NCBI RefSeq assembly: GCF_029227915.1
Contig: NC_079887.1
Span: forward strand, 17,297,650 to 17,361,649
Origin: Hydractinia symbiolongicarpus
Lineage: Eukaryota > Cnidaria > Hydrozoa > Anthoathecata > Hydractiniidae
Reading direction: 5' to 3'
DNA: 64,000 nucleotides
The notes beneath the pieces were generated by a model. That model did no database searches and was not told the origin of the DNA. It worked only from the letters and a program-made list of their open reading frames with translations. Below are positions 43,311 to 56,550 of this stretch, in pieces. The position numbers were made by a program, and so were the translations under genes. Numbering within the stretch: position 1 is the stretch's first letter; each line of letters starts with the position of its first letter.

Positions 43311-45762
43311 GAAAGGCCTTTATTAGGCTTAAAAAGCCCATATTACAGCGTTTAGATGCCTGTGCACGTAGTTGACGGTGTTATAAGGCCACGGCGAAAT
43401 GGAAAAGGACTTGGGACGTCGTTGTCAAATGAGAGTATAAGGATTAGATCAATGGTAAATAGCACAGGCACGTGGAACCACGTGATTTACGTGTAAGACC
43501 TTTATTAGGCATCAAAAGGCCATATTACAGCGTTTAGAGACCTGTGCGCGTTGTTCAGTGTGTTTTAAAGACATGGCGAAATGGAAAATGACTTGATACG
43601 TCGTAGTCTATTGAGAGTGGAAGGATTAGACCAATGGTAAATAGCGCAGGCACGTGGACCCACGTGATTTACGTGTAAGGCTTTTATTAGGCATTAAAAC
43701 AACATATTATAGTCTTTAGAGGCCTGTACACGTAGTTGACGGTGTTGTAAAGACATGGCGCAATGGAAAACGACTTGAGACGTCGTAGTCTATTGAGAGT
43801 GGAAGAATTACACCAATGGTAACCTGCGAATGGCACGTGCAACCACGTGATTTACGTGTAAGGCCCTTACTAGGTGTCAAAATGCCATATTGCGGCCTCT
43901 AGATGTTTGTAAGCGTAGTTGACCCTCTTTTAAAGACATGGTGTAATGGAAAATGACTTGGGACGGGAAAATCCATTAGGAGTGGAAGGATTAGCCCAAT
44001 GGTAAACAGCACAGGCACGTGGAACCAGGTGATTTACGGGTAAGGCCTTTATTAGGAATCAAAAGGCCATACTATAGCATTTAGAGGCCTGTGCGCGTAG
44101 TGGACCCTGTTTTAAAGACATGGTGTAATGGAAAATGACTTGGGACGGGAAAATCCATTAGGAGTGGAAGGATTAGCCCAATGGTAAACAGCGCAGGCAC
44201 GTGGAACCATGTGATTTACGGCGCATTGGAAAACCATTTGGGACGTGGTAAATGATTGAGAGTTGAAGGACTAGACCAATGGTAACCTGCGCAGGCACGT
44301 GGAACTCCGTGATTTACGTGTAAGGCCTTTATTAGGCATCAAAAAGGCATATTACAACGTTCAGAGGCCTGTGCGCGTAGTTGACTGTGCTTTAAAGCCA
44401 TGGCGCAAAGGAAAACGACTTGGGAAGTCGTAGTCCATTGAGAGGGAAAGGATTAGAACAATGGTAAACAGCGCAGGCACGTGGAACCACGTGATTTACG
44501 TGTAAGGCCTTTATTAGGCTTCAAAGGACCATATTACAGCGTTTAGAGACCCGTGCGCGTAGTTGACTGTGTTTTAAAGACATGGCGTAATGGAAAATGA
44601 CTTGATACGCCGTAGTCTATTGAGAGTGGTAGGATTAGACCAATGGTAACCTGCACAGGCACTTGGAACCACGTGATTTACGTGTAAGGCCTTTAATAGG
44701 CGTAAAAAGCCCATATTATGGCCTTTAGAGGCCTGTGCGCGAAGTTGACTGTGTTTTAAAGACATGGCGCAATGGAACTCGACTTGGGACGTCGTAGTCT
44801 ATTGAGAGTAGAAGGATTAGACCAATTGTAACCTGCGAATGGCACGGGAAAATACGTGATTTACGTGTAAGGCCCTTACTAGGTGTCAAAAGGACATATT
44901 ACGGCCTTTAGAGGTTTGTAAGCGTAGCTGACGGTGATATCAGGCCATGGCGCTTTGGAAAACCATTTGGGATGTGGTAAATGATTAAGAGTTGAAGGAC
45001 TAGACCAATGGTAACCTGCGCAGGCACGTGGAACTACGTGATTTATGTATAGGGCCTTTATTTGGCGTCAAAAGGCCATACTACGGCCCTTAGAGGCCTG
45101 TTACGTAGTTGACGGTGTTATAAAGCCATGGCGCAATGGAAAACGACTTGGCAATTCGTAGTCCATTGAACGGGAAAGGATTAGATCAATGGTAAGTAGC
45201 ACAGGCACGTTTAACCACGTGATTTACGTGAAAGGCCTTTATTAGGCTTAAAAAGCCCATATTACAGCGTTTAGATGCCTGTGCACGTAGTTGACGGTGT
45301 TATAAGGCCACAGCGAAATGGAAAAGGACTTGGGACGTCGTAGTCAAATGAGAGTATAAGGATTAGATCAATGGTAAATAGCACAGGCACGTGGAACCAC
45401 GTGATTTACGTGTAAGACCTTTATTAGGCATCAAAAGGCCATATTACAGCGTTTAGAGACCTGTGCGGGTAGTTGAGTGTGTTTTAAAGACATGGCGTAA
45501 TGGAAAATGACTTGATACGTCGTAGTCTATTGAGAGTGGAAGGATTAGACCAATGGTAAATAGCGCAGGCACGTGGACCCACGTGATTTACGTGTAAGGC
45601 TTTTATTAGGCATTAAAACAACATATTATAGTCTTTAGAGGCCTGTACACGTAGTTGACGGTGTTGTAAAGACATGGCGCAATGGAAAATGACTTGAGAC
45701 GTCGTAGTCTATTGAGAGTGGAAGAATTAGACCAATGGTAACCTGCGAATGGCACGTGCAAA

Positions 45763-48700
45763 CACGTGATTTACGTGTAAGGCCCTTACTAGGTGTCAAA
45801 AAGGCCATATTACGGCCTCTAGGGGTTTGTAAGCGTAGTTGACCCTGTTTTAAAGACATGGTGTAATGGAAAATGACTTGGGACGGGAAAATCCATTAGG
45901 AGTGGAAGGATTAGCCCAATGGTAAACAGCGCAGGCACGTGGAACCACGTGATTTACGGCGCATTGGAAAACCATTTGGGACGTGGTAAATGATTGAGAG
46001 TTGAAGGACTAGACCAATGGTAACCTGCGCTGGCACGTGGAACTCCGTGATTTACGTGTAAGGCCTTTATTGGGCATCAAAAAGGCATATTACAACGTTC
46101 AGAGGCCTGTGCGCGTAGTTGACTGTGTTATAAAGCCATGGCACAAAGGAAAACGACTTGGGAAGTCGTAGTCCATTGAGAGGGAAAGGATTAGACCAAT
46201 GGTAAACAGCGCAGGCACGTGGAACTACGTGATTTATGTATAGGGCCTTTAATTGGCAACAAAAGGCCATATTACAGCGTTTAGAGGCCTGTAAGCGTAG
46301 TTGACTGTGTTTTAAAGACATGACGCAATGGAAAGCAATTTAGGACGTCGTAGTCCATTGAGAGTGAAAGGATTAGACCAATGGTAAATAGCGCAGGCAC
46401 GTGGAACCACGTGATTTACGTGTAAGGCATTTATTAGGCATTAAAACAACATATTATAGTCTTTAGAAGCCTGTACACGTAGTTGACGGTGTTGTAAAGA
46501 CATGGCGCAATGGAACTCGACTTGGGACGTCGTAGTCTATTGAGAGTAGAAGGATTAGACCAATTGTAACCTGCGAATGGCACGGGAAAATACGTGATTT
46601 ACGTGTAAGGCCCTTACTAGGTGTCAAAAGGACATATTACGGCCTTTAGAGGTTTGTAAGCGTAGTTGACGGTGATATCAGGCCATGGCGCTTTGGAAAA
46701 CCATTTGGGACGTGGTAAATGATTGAGAGTTGAAGGACTAGACCAATGGTAACCTGCGCAGGCACGTGGAACTTCGTGATTTACGTGTGAGGCCTTTAAT
46801 AGGCATCAAAAAGGCATATTACAACGTTCAGAGGCCTGTGCGCGTAGTTGACTGTGTTATAAAGACATGGCGTAATGGAAAATGACTTGATACGCCGTTG
46901 TCTATTGAGAGTGGTAGGATTAGACCAATGGTAACCTGCGCAGGCACTTGGAACCACGTGATTTACGTGTAAGGCCTTTATTAGGCGTAAAAAGCCCATA
47001 TTATGGCCTTTGGAGGCATTTGCGCGAAGTTGACTGTGTTTTAAAGACATGGCGCAGTGGAAAACGACTTGGGACGTCGTAGTCTATTGAAATTTGAAGG
47101 ACTAGACCAATGGCAACATGCGCAGGCACGTGGAACTACGTGATTTATGTATAGGGCCTTTATTTGGCAACAAAAGGCCATATTACAGCGTTTAGAGGCC
47201 TGTAAGCGTAGTTGACTGTGTTTTAAAGACATGACGCAATGGAAAGCAATTTGGGACGACGTAGTCCATTGAGAGTGAAAGGATTAGACCAATGGTAAAT
47301 AGCGCAGGCACGTGGAACCACGTGATTTACGTGTAAGACCTTTATTAGGCATCAAAAGGCCATATTACAGCGTTTAGAGACCTGTGCGCGTAGTTGAGTG
47401 TGTTTTAAAGACATGGCGTAATGGAAAATGACTTGATACGTCGTAGTCTATTGAGAGTGGAAGGATTAGACCAATGGTAAACAGCACAGGCACGTGGAAC
47501 CACGTGAATTACGGGTAAGGCCTTCATTAGGAATCAAAAGGCCATACTACAGCATTTAGAGGCCTGTGCGCGTAGTGGACCCTGTTTTAAAGACATGGTG
47601 TAATGGAAAATGACTTGGGACGGGAAAATCCATTAGGAGTGGAAGGATTAGCCCAATGGTAAAAAGCGCAGGCACGTGGAACCACGTGATTTACGGCTCA
47701 TTGGAAAACCATTTGGGACGTGGTAAATGATTGAGAGTTGAAGGACTAGAACAATGGTAACCTGCGCAGGCACGTGGAACTCCGTGATTTACGTGTAAGG
47801 CCTTTATTAGGCATCAAAAAGGCATATTACAAGGTTCAGAGGCCTGTGCGCGTAGTTGACTGTGTTATAAAGCCATGGCGCAAAGGAAAACGACTTGGGA
47901 AGTCGTAGTCCATTGAGAGGGAAAGGATTAGACCAATGGTAAACAGCGCAGGCACGTGGAACCACGTGATTTACGTATAAGGCCCTTACTAGGTGTCAAA
48001 ACGACATATTACGGCCTTTAGAGGTTTGTAAGCGTAGTTGACGGTGATATCAGGCCATGGAGATTTGGAAAACCATTTGGGACGTGGTAAATGATTGAGA
48101 GTTGAAGGACTAGACCAATGGTAACCTGCGCAGGCACGTGGAACTACGTGATTTATGTATAGGGCCTTTATTTGGCGTCAAAAGGCCATATTACGGCTCT
48201 TAGAGGCCTGGTACGTAGTTGACGGTGTTATAAAGCCATGGCGCAATGGAAAACGACTTGGCAAATTGTAGTCCATTGAAAGGGAAAGGATTAGATCAAT
48301 GGTAAATAGCACAGGCACGTGGAACCACGTGATTTACGTGAAAGGCCTTTATTAGGCTTAAAAAGCCCATATTACAGCGTTTAGATACCTGTGCACGTAG
48401 TTGACGGTGTTATAAGGCCACGGGGAAATGGAAAAGGACTTGGGACATCGTAGTCTATTGAGAGTGGAAGGATTAGACCAATGGTAAATAGCGCAGGCAC
48501 GTGGACCCACGTGATTTACGTGTAAGGCCCTTACTAGGTGTCAAAAAGGCCATATTACGGCCTCTAGGGGTTTGTAAGCGTAGTTGACCCTGTTTTAAAG
48601 ACATGGTGTAATGGAAAATGACTTGGGAGGGGAAAATCCATTAGGAGTGGAAGGATTAGCCCAATGGTAAACAGCGCAGGCACGTGGAACCACGTGATTT

Positions 48701-51199
48701 ACGGCGCATTGGAAAACCATTTGGGACGTGGTAAATGATTGAGAGTTGAAGGACTAGACCAATGGTAACCTGCGCTGGCACGTGGAACTCCGTGATTTAC
48801 GTGTAAGGCCTTTATTGGGCATCAAAAAGGCATATTACAACGTTCAGAGGCCTGTGCGCGTAGTTGACTGTGTTATAAAGCCATGGCACAAAGGAAAACG
48901 ACTTGGGAAGTCGTAGTCCATTGAGAGGGAAAGGATTAGACCAATGGTAAACAGCGCAGGCACGTGGAACTACGTGATTTATGTATAGGGCCTTTAATTG
49001 GCAACAAAAGGCCATATTACAGCGTTTAGAGGCCTGTAAGCGTAGTTGACTGTGTTTTAAAGACATGACGCAATGGAAAGCAATTTAGGACGTCGTAGTC
49101 CATTGAGAGTGAAAGGATTAGACCAATGGTAAATAGCGCAGGCACGTGGAACCACGTGATTTACGTGTAAGGCATTTATTAGGCATTAAAACAACATATT
49201 ATAGTCTTTAGAAGCCTGTACACGTAGTTGACGGTGTTGTAAAGACATGGCGCAATGGAACTCGACTTGGGACGTCGTAGTCTATTGAGAGTAGAAGGAT
49301 TAGACCAATTGTAACCTGCGAATGGCACGGGAAAATACGTGATTTACGTGTAAGGCCCTTACTAGGTGTCAAAAGGACATATTACGGCCTTTAGAGGTTT
49401 GTAAGCGTAGTTGACGGTGATATCAGGCCATGGCGCTTTGGAAAACCATTTGGGACGTGGTAAATGATTGAGAGTTGAAGGACTAGACCAATGGTAACCT
49501 GCGCAGGCACGTGGAACTTCGTGATTTACGTGTGAGGCCTTTAATAGGCATCAAAAAGGCATATTACAACGTTCAGAGGCCTGTGCGCGTAGTTGACTGT
49601 GTTATAAAGACATGGCGTAATGGAAAATGACTTGATACGCCGTAGTCTATTGAGAGTGGTAGGATTAGACCAATGGTAACCTGCGCAGGCACTTGGAACC
49701 ACGTGATTTACGTGTAAGGCCTTTATTAGGCGTAAAAAGCCCATATTATGGCCTTTGGAGGCATTTGCGCGAAGTTTACTGTGTTTTAAAGACATGGCGC
49801 AGTGGAAAACGACTTGGGACGTCGTAGTCTATTGAAATTTGAAGGACTAGACCAATGGCAACATGCGCAGGCACGTGGAACTACGTGATTTATGTATAGG
49901 GCCTTTATTTGGCAACAAAAGGCCATATTACAGCGTTTAGAGGCCTGTAAGCGTAGTTGACTGTGTTTTAAAGACATGACGCAATGGAAAGCAATTTGGG
50001 ACGACGTAGTCCATTGAGAGTGAAAGGATTAGACCAATGGTAAATAGTGCAGGCACGTGGAACCACGTGATTTACGTGTAAGACCTTTATTAGGCATCAA
50101 AAGGCCATATTACAGCGTTTAGAGACCTGTGCGCGTAGTTGAGTGTGTTTTAAAGACATGGCGTAATGGAAAATGACTTGATACGTCGTAGTCTATTGAG
50201 AGTGGAAGGATTAGACCAATGGTAAACAGCACAGGCACGTGGAACCACGTGAATTACGGGTAAGGCCTTCATTAGGAATCAAAAGGCCATACTACAGCAT
50301 TTAGAGGCCTGTGCGCGTAGTGGACCCTGTTTTAAAGACATGGTGTAATGGAAAATGACTTGGGACGGGAAAATCCATTAGGATTGGAAGGATTAGCCCA
50401 ATGGTAAAAAGCGCAGGCACGTGGAACCACGTGATTTACGGCTCATTGGAAAACCATTTGGGACGTGGTAAATGATTGAGAGTTGAAGGACTAGAACAAT
50501 GGTAACCTGCGCAGGCACGTGGAACTCCGTGATTTACGTGTAAGGCCTTTATTAGGCATCAAAAAGGCATATTACAAGGTTCAGAGGCCTGTGCGCGTAG
50601 TTGACTGTGTTATAAAGCCATGGCGCAAAGGAAAACGACTTGGGAAGTCGTAGTCCATTGAGAGGGAAAGGATTAGACCAATGGTAAACAGCGCAGGCAC
50701 GTGGAACCACGTGATTTACGTATAAGGCCCTTACTAGGTGTCAAAACGACATATTACGGCCTTTAGAGGTTTGTAAGCGTAGTTGACGGTGATATCAGGC
50801 CATGGAGATTTGGAAAACCATTTGGGACGTGGTAAATGATTGAGAGTTGAAGGACTAGACCAATGGTAACCTGCGCAGGCACGTGGAACTACGTGATTTA
50901 TGTATAGGGCCTTTATTTGGCGTCAAAAGGCCATATTACGGCTCTTAGAGGCCTGGTACGTAGTTGACGGTGTTATAAAGCCATGGCGCAATGGAAAACG
51001 ACTTGGCAAATTGTAGTCCATTGAAAGGGAAAGGATTAGATCAATGGTAAATAGCACAGGCACGTGGAACCACGTGATTTACGTGAAAGGCCTTTATTAG
51101 GCTTAAAAAGCCCATATTACAGCGTTTAGATACCTGTGCACGTAGTTGACGGTGTTATAAGGCCACGGGGAAATGGAAAAGGACTTGGGACATCGTAGT
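45763..51199 (-). repeat. 2745-bp higher-order repeat, two tandem copies
   Basis: Copy one 45763-48507 and copy two 48508-51199 are nearly identical; I noticed only about five or six differences. Identical landmark variants recur exactly 2745 bp apart at several points. The unit is about 15 monomer lengths and includes two half-length monomers. Confidence 0.9.
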
Positions 51200-52384
51200 C
51201 AAATGAGAGTATAAGGATTAGACCAATGGTAAATAGCACAGGCACGTGGAACCACGTGATTTACGTGTAAGACCTTTATTAGGCATCAAAAGGCCATATT
51301 ACGGCCCTTAGAGGCCTGTTACGTAGTTGACGGTGTTATAAAGCCATGGCGCAATGGAAAACGACTTGGCAATTCGTAGTCCATTGAAAGGGAAAGGATT
51401 AGATCAATGGTAAATAGCACAGGCACGTGGAACCACGTGATTTACGTGAAAAGCCTTTATTAGGCTTAAAAAGCCCATATTACAGCGTTTAGAGGTCTGT
51501 AAGCGTAGTTGACTGTGTTTTAAAGACATGGCGCAATGGAAAACGTCTTGGGACGTCGTAGTCTATTGAAATTTGAAGGACTAGACCAATGGTAACCTGC
51601 GCAGGCACGAGGAACTACGTGATTTATGTGTAAGGCCTTTATTAAGCAACAAAAGGCCATATTACAGCGTTTAGAGGCCTGTAAGCGTAGTTGACTGTGT
51701 TTTAAAGACATGACGCAATGGAAAGCAATTTGGGACGTCGTAGTCAATTGAGAGTGAAAGGATTAGACCAATGGTAAATAGCACAGGCACGTGGAACCAC
51801 GTGATTTACGTGTAAGGCTTTTATTAGGCATTAAAACAACATATTATAGTCTTTAGAGGCCTGTACACGTAGTTGACGGTGTTGTAAAGACATGGCGCAA
51901 TGGAACTCGACTTGGGACTCGCAGTCTATTGAGATTAGAAGGATTAGACCAATTGTAACCTGCGAATGGCACGCGAAAACACGTGATTTTCGTGTAAGGC
52001 CTTTATTAGGCGTAAAAAGGCCATATTACAACGTTTAGATGCCTGTGCACGTAGTTCACGGTGTTATAAGGCCATGGCGCAATGGAAAACGACTTGGGAC
52101 GTCGTAGTCTATTGAGAGTGGAAGAATTAGACTAACCTGCGCATGGCACCTGGAACCACGTAATTTACGTGTAAGACCCTTACTAGGTGTCAAAAGGACA
52201 TATTACGGCCTTTAGAGGTTTGTAAGCGTAGTTCACGGTGATACCAGGCCATGGCGCTTTGGAAAACCATTTGGGACGTGGTAAATGATTGAGAGTTGAA
52301 GGACTAGACCAATGGTAACCTGCGCAGGCACGTGGAACTCCGTGATTTACGTGTAAGGCCTTTATTACGCATCAAAAAACCATA

Positions 52385-55300
52385 TTACAGCGTTTAGAGA
52401 CCTGTGCGCGTAGTTGACTGTGTTTTAAAGACTTTGTGTAATGGAAAATGACTTGATACGTCGTAGTCTATTGAGAGTGGAAGGATTAGACCAATGGTAA
52501 CCTGCGCAGGCACGTGGAACCACGTGATTTACGTGTAAGGCCTTTATTAGGCGTAAAAAGCCCATATTATGGCCTTTAGAGGCCTGTGCACGTAGTTGAC
52601 GGTGTTATAAGGCCACGGGGAAATGGAAAAGGACTTGGGACGTCGTAGTCAAATGAGAGTATAAGGATTAGACCAATGGTAAATAGCACAGGCACGTGGA
52701 ACCACGTGATTTACGTGTAAGACCTTTATTAGGCATCAAAAGGCCATATTACGGCCCTTAGAGGCCTGTTACCTAGTTGACGGTGTTATAAAGCCATGGC
52801 GCAATGGAAAACGACTTGGCAATTCGTAGTCCATTGAAAGGGAAAGGATTAGATCAATGGTAAATAGCACAGGCACGTGGAACCACGTGATTTACGTGAA
52901 AGGCCTTTATTAGGCTTAAAAAGCCCATATTACGGCCCTTAGAGGCCTGTTACGTAGTTGACGGTGTTTTAAAGACATGGCGCAATGGAAAACGTCTTGG
53001 GACGTCGTAGTCTATTGAAATTTGAAGGACTAGACCAATGGTAACATGCGCAGGCACGTGGAACTACGTGATTTATGTATAGGGCCTTTATTAAGCAACA
53101 AAAGGTTATATTACAGCGTTTAGAGGCCTGTAAGCGTAGTTGACTGTGTTTTAAAGACATGACGCAATGGAAAGCAATTTGGGACGTCGTAGTCCATTGA
53201 GAGTGAAAGGATTAGACCAATGGTAAATAGCGCAGGCACGTGGAACCACGTGATTTACGTGTAAGACCTTTATTAGGCATCAAAAGGCCATACTACAGCA
53301 TTTAGAGGCCTGTGCGCGTAGTGGACCCTGTTTTAAAGACATGGTGTAATGGAAAATGACTTGGGACGGGAAAAACCATTAGGAATGGAAGGATTAGCCC
53401 AATGGTAAACAGCGCAGGCACGTGGAACCACGTGATTTACGGCTCATTGGAAAACCATTTGGGACGTGGTAAATGATTGAGAGTTGAAGGACTAGACCAA
53501 TGGTAACCTGCGCAGGCACGTGGAACTCCGTGATTTACGTGTAAGGCCTTTATTAGGCGTAAAAAGGCCATATTTCGGCCTTTAGAGGCCTGTACACGTT
53601 GTTGACGTTGTTATAAAGCCATGGCGCAATGGAAAACGACTTGGGACGTCGTAGTCTATTAGGACTGGAAGGATTAGAACAATGGTAAACAGCGCAGGCA
53701 CGTGAAACCTGTGATTTACGTGAAGTCCTTTATTAGGCGTAAAAAGATCATATTACAGCATTTAGAGGCCTATAACCGTAGTTGACGCTGTTGAAAAGCC
53801 ATGCCGCAATGGAAAACGGCATGGAAAGTCGTAGTCCATTGAGAGTGGAAGAATTACACCAATGGTAGCCTGCGCAGGCACGTGGAACCACGTGATTTAC
53901 GTGTAAGGCTTTTATTAGGCTTCAAAAGGCCATATTAAACTCTTTACAGGCCTGTGCGCGTAGTTGACTATATTTTAATGACATGACGCAATGGAAAACG
54001 CCTTGGGACGTCGTAGTCCATTGAAAGTGGAAGGATTACAACAATGGTAACCTGCGCAGGCACTTGGAACCACGTGATTTATGTCCAAGGCTTTTATTAA
54101 GCATCAAAAGGCAATATTACAGTCTTTACAAGCCTGTGCGCGTAGTTGACTGTGTTATAAAGCCATGGCGCAAAGGAAAACGACTTGGGAAGTCGTAGTC
54201 CATTGAGAGTGGAATGATTAGACCAATGGTAAACAGCGCAGGCACGTGGAACCACGTGATTTACGTGTAAGGCCTTTATTAGGCATCAAAAGGCCATATT
54301 ACAGCGTTTAGAGACCTGTGGGCGTAGTTGACTGTGTTTTAAAAACATGGCGTAATGGAAAACGACTTGGGACGTCGTAGTCTATTGAAATATGAAGGAC
54401 TAGACCAATGGTAACCTGCGCAGGCACGTGGAACTACGTGATTGATGTGTATGGCCTTTATTAGGCAACAAAAGGCGATATTACAGCGTTTAGAGGCCTG
54501 TAAGCGTAGTTGACTGTGTTTTAAAGACATGATGCAATGGAAAGCGATTTGGGACGTCGTAGTCCATTGAGAGTGAAAGGATTAGACCAATGGTAAATAA
54601 CACAGGCACGTGGAACTACGTGATTTACCTGTAAGGCCTTTATTAGGCATCAAAAGGCCATATTACAACGTTTAGAGGCCTGTGCGCGTAGTTGACTCTG
54701 TTTTACAGACATGGTGTAATGGAAGAAGGCTTGGGACGGGAAAATCCATTAAGAGTGGAAGGATTAGCCCAATGGTAAACAGCGCAGGCACGTGGAACTA
54801 CGTGATTTACGTGTAAGGCTTTTATTAGGCATTAAAACAACATATTATAGTCTTTAGAGGCCTGTACACGTAGTTGACGGTGTTGTAAAGACATGGCGTA
54901 ATGGAACTCGACTTGGGACGTCGTAGTCAAATGAGAGTAGAAGGATTAGATCAATGGTAACCTGCGCAGGTACGTGGAACCACGTGATTTATGTGTAGGG
55001 CCTTTATTTGGCGTCAAAAAGCCAAATTACGGCCTTTAGAGGCCTGTTACGTAGTTGACGGTGTTATAAAGCCGTGGCGCAATGGAAAACGACTTGGGAA
55101 TTCGTAGTCCATTGAGAGGGAAAGGATTAGATCAATGGTAAATAGCACAGGCACGTGGAACCACGTGATTTACGTGTAAGGCTTTTATTAGGCTTCAAAA
55201 GGCCATATTAAACTCTTTACAGGCCTGTGCGCGTAGTTGACTATATTTTAATGACATGACGTAATGGAAAACGCCTTGGGACGTCGTAGTCCATTGAAAG

Positions 55301-56550
55301 TGGAAGGATTACAACAATGGTAACCTGCGCAGGCACTTGGAACCACGTGATTTATGTCCAAGGCTTTTATTAAGCATCAAAAGGCAATATTACAGTCTTT
55401 ACAAGCCTGTGCGCGTAGTTGACTGTGTTATAAAGCCATGGCGCAAAGGAAAACGACTTGGGAAGTCGTAGTCCATTCAGAGTGGAATGATTAGACCAAT
55501 GGTAAACAGCGCAGGCACGTGGAACCACGTGATTTACGTGTAAGGCCTTTATTAGGCATCAAAAGGCCATATTACAGCGTTTAGAGACCTGTGGGCGTAG
55601 TTGACTGTGTTTTAAAGACATGGCGTAATGGAAAACGACTTGGGACGTCGTAGTCTATTGAAATATGAAGGACTAGACCAATGGTAACCTGCGCAGGCAC
55701 GTGGAACTACGTGATTGATGTGTAAGGCCTTTATTAGGCATCAAAAGGCCATATTACAGCGTTTAGAGACCTGTGCGCGTAGTTGACTGTGTTTTAAAGA
55801 CTTTGTGTAATGGAAAATGACTTGATACGTCGTAGTCTATTGAGAGTGGAAGGATTAGACCAATGGTAACCTGCGCAGGCACGTGGAACCACGTGATTTA
55901 CGTGTAAGGCCTTTATTAGGCGTAAAAAGCCCATATTATGGCCTTTAGAGGCCTGTGCACGTAGTTGACGGTGTTATAAGGCCACGGGGAAATGGAAAAG
56001 GACTTGGGACGTCGTAGTCAAATGAGAGTATAAGGATTAGACCAATGGTAAATAGCACAGGCACGTGGAACCACGTGATTTACGTGTAAGACCTTTATTA
56101 GGCATCAAAAGGCCATATTACGGCCCTTAGAGGCCTGTTACCTAGTTGACGGTGTTATAAAGCCATGGCGCAATGGAAAACGACTTGGCAATTCGTAGTC
56201 CATTGAAAGGGAAAGGATTAGATCAATGGTAAATAGCACAGGCACGTGGAACCACGTGATTTACGTGAAAGGCCTTTATTAGGCTTAAAAAGCCCATATT
56301 ACGGCCCTTAGAGGCCTGTTACGTAGTTGACGGTGTTTTAAAGACATGGCGCAATGGAAAACGTCTTGGGACGTCGTAGTCTATTGAAATTTGAAGGACT
56401 AGACCAATGGTAACCTGCGCAGGCACGTGGAACTACGTGATTTATGTGTAAGGCCTTTATTAAGCAACAAAAGGTCATATTACAGCGTTTAGAGGCCTGT
56501 AAGCGTAGTTGACTGTGTTTTAAAGACATGACGCAATGGAAAGCAATTTG
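52385..56550 (-). repeat. Satellite duplication, 3369-bp offset
   Basis: The segment about 52385-53180 recurs at 55754-56550 (landmark ACTTTGTGTAATGG at 52431 and 55800). Confidence 0.8.
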
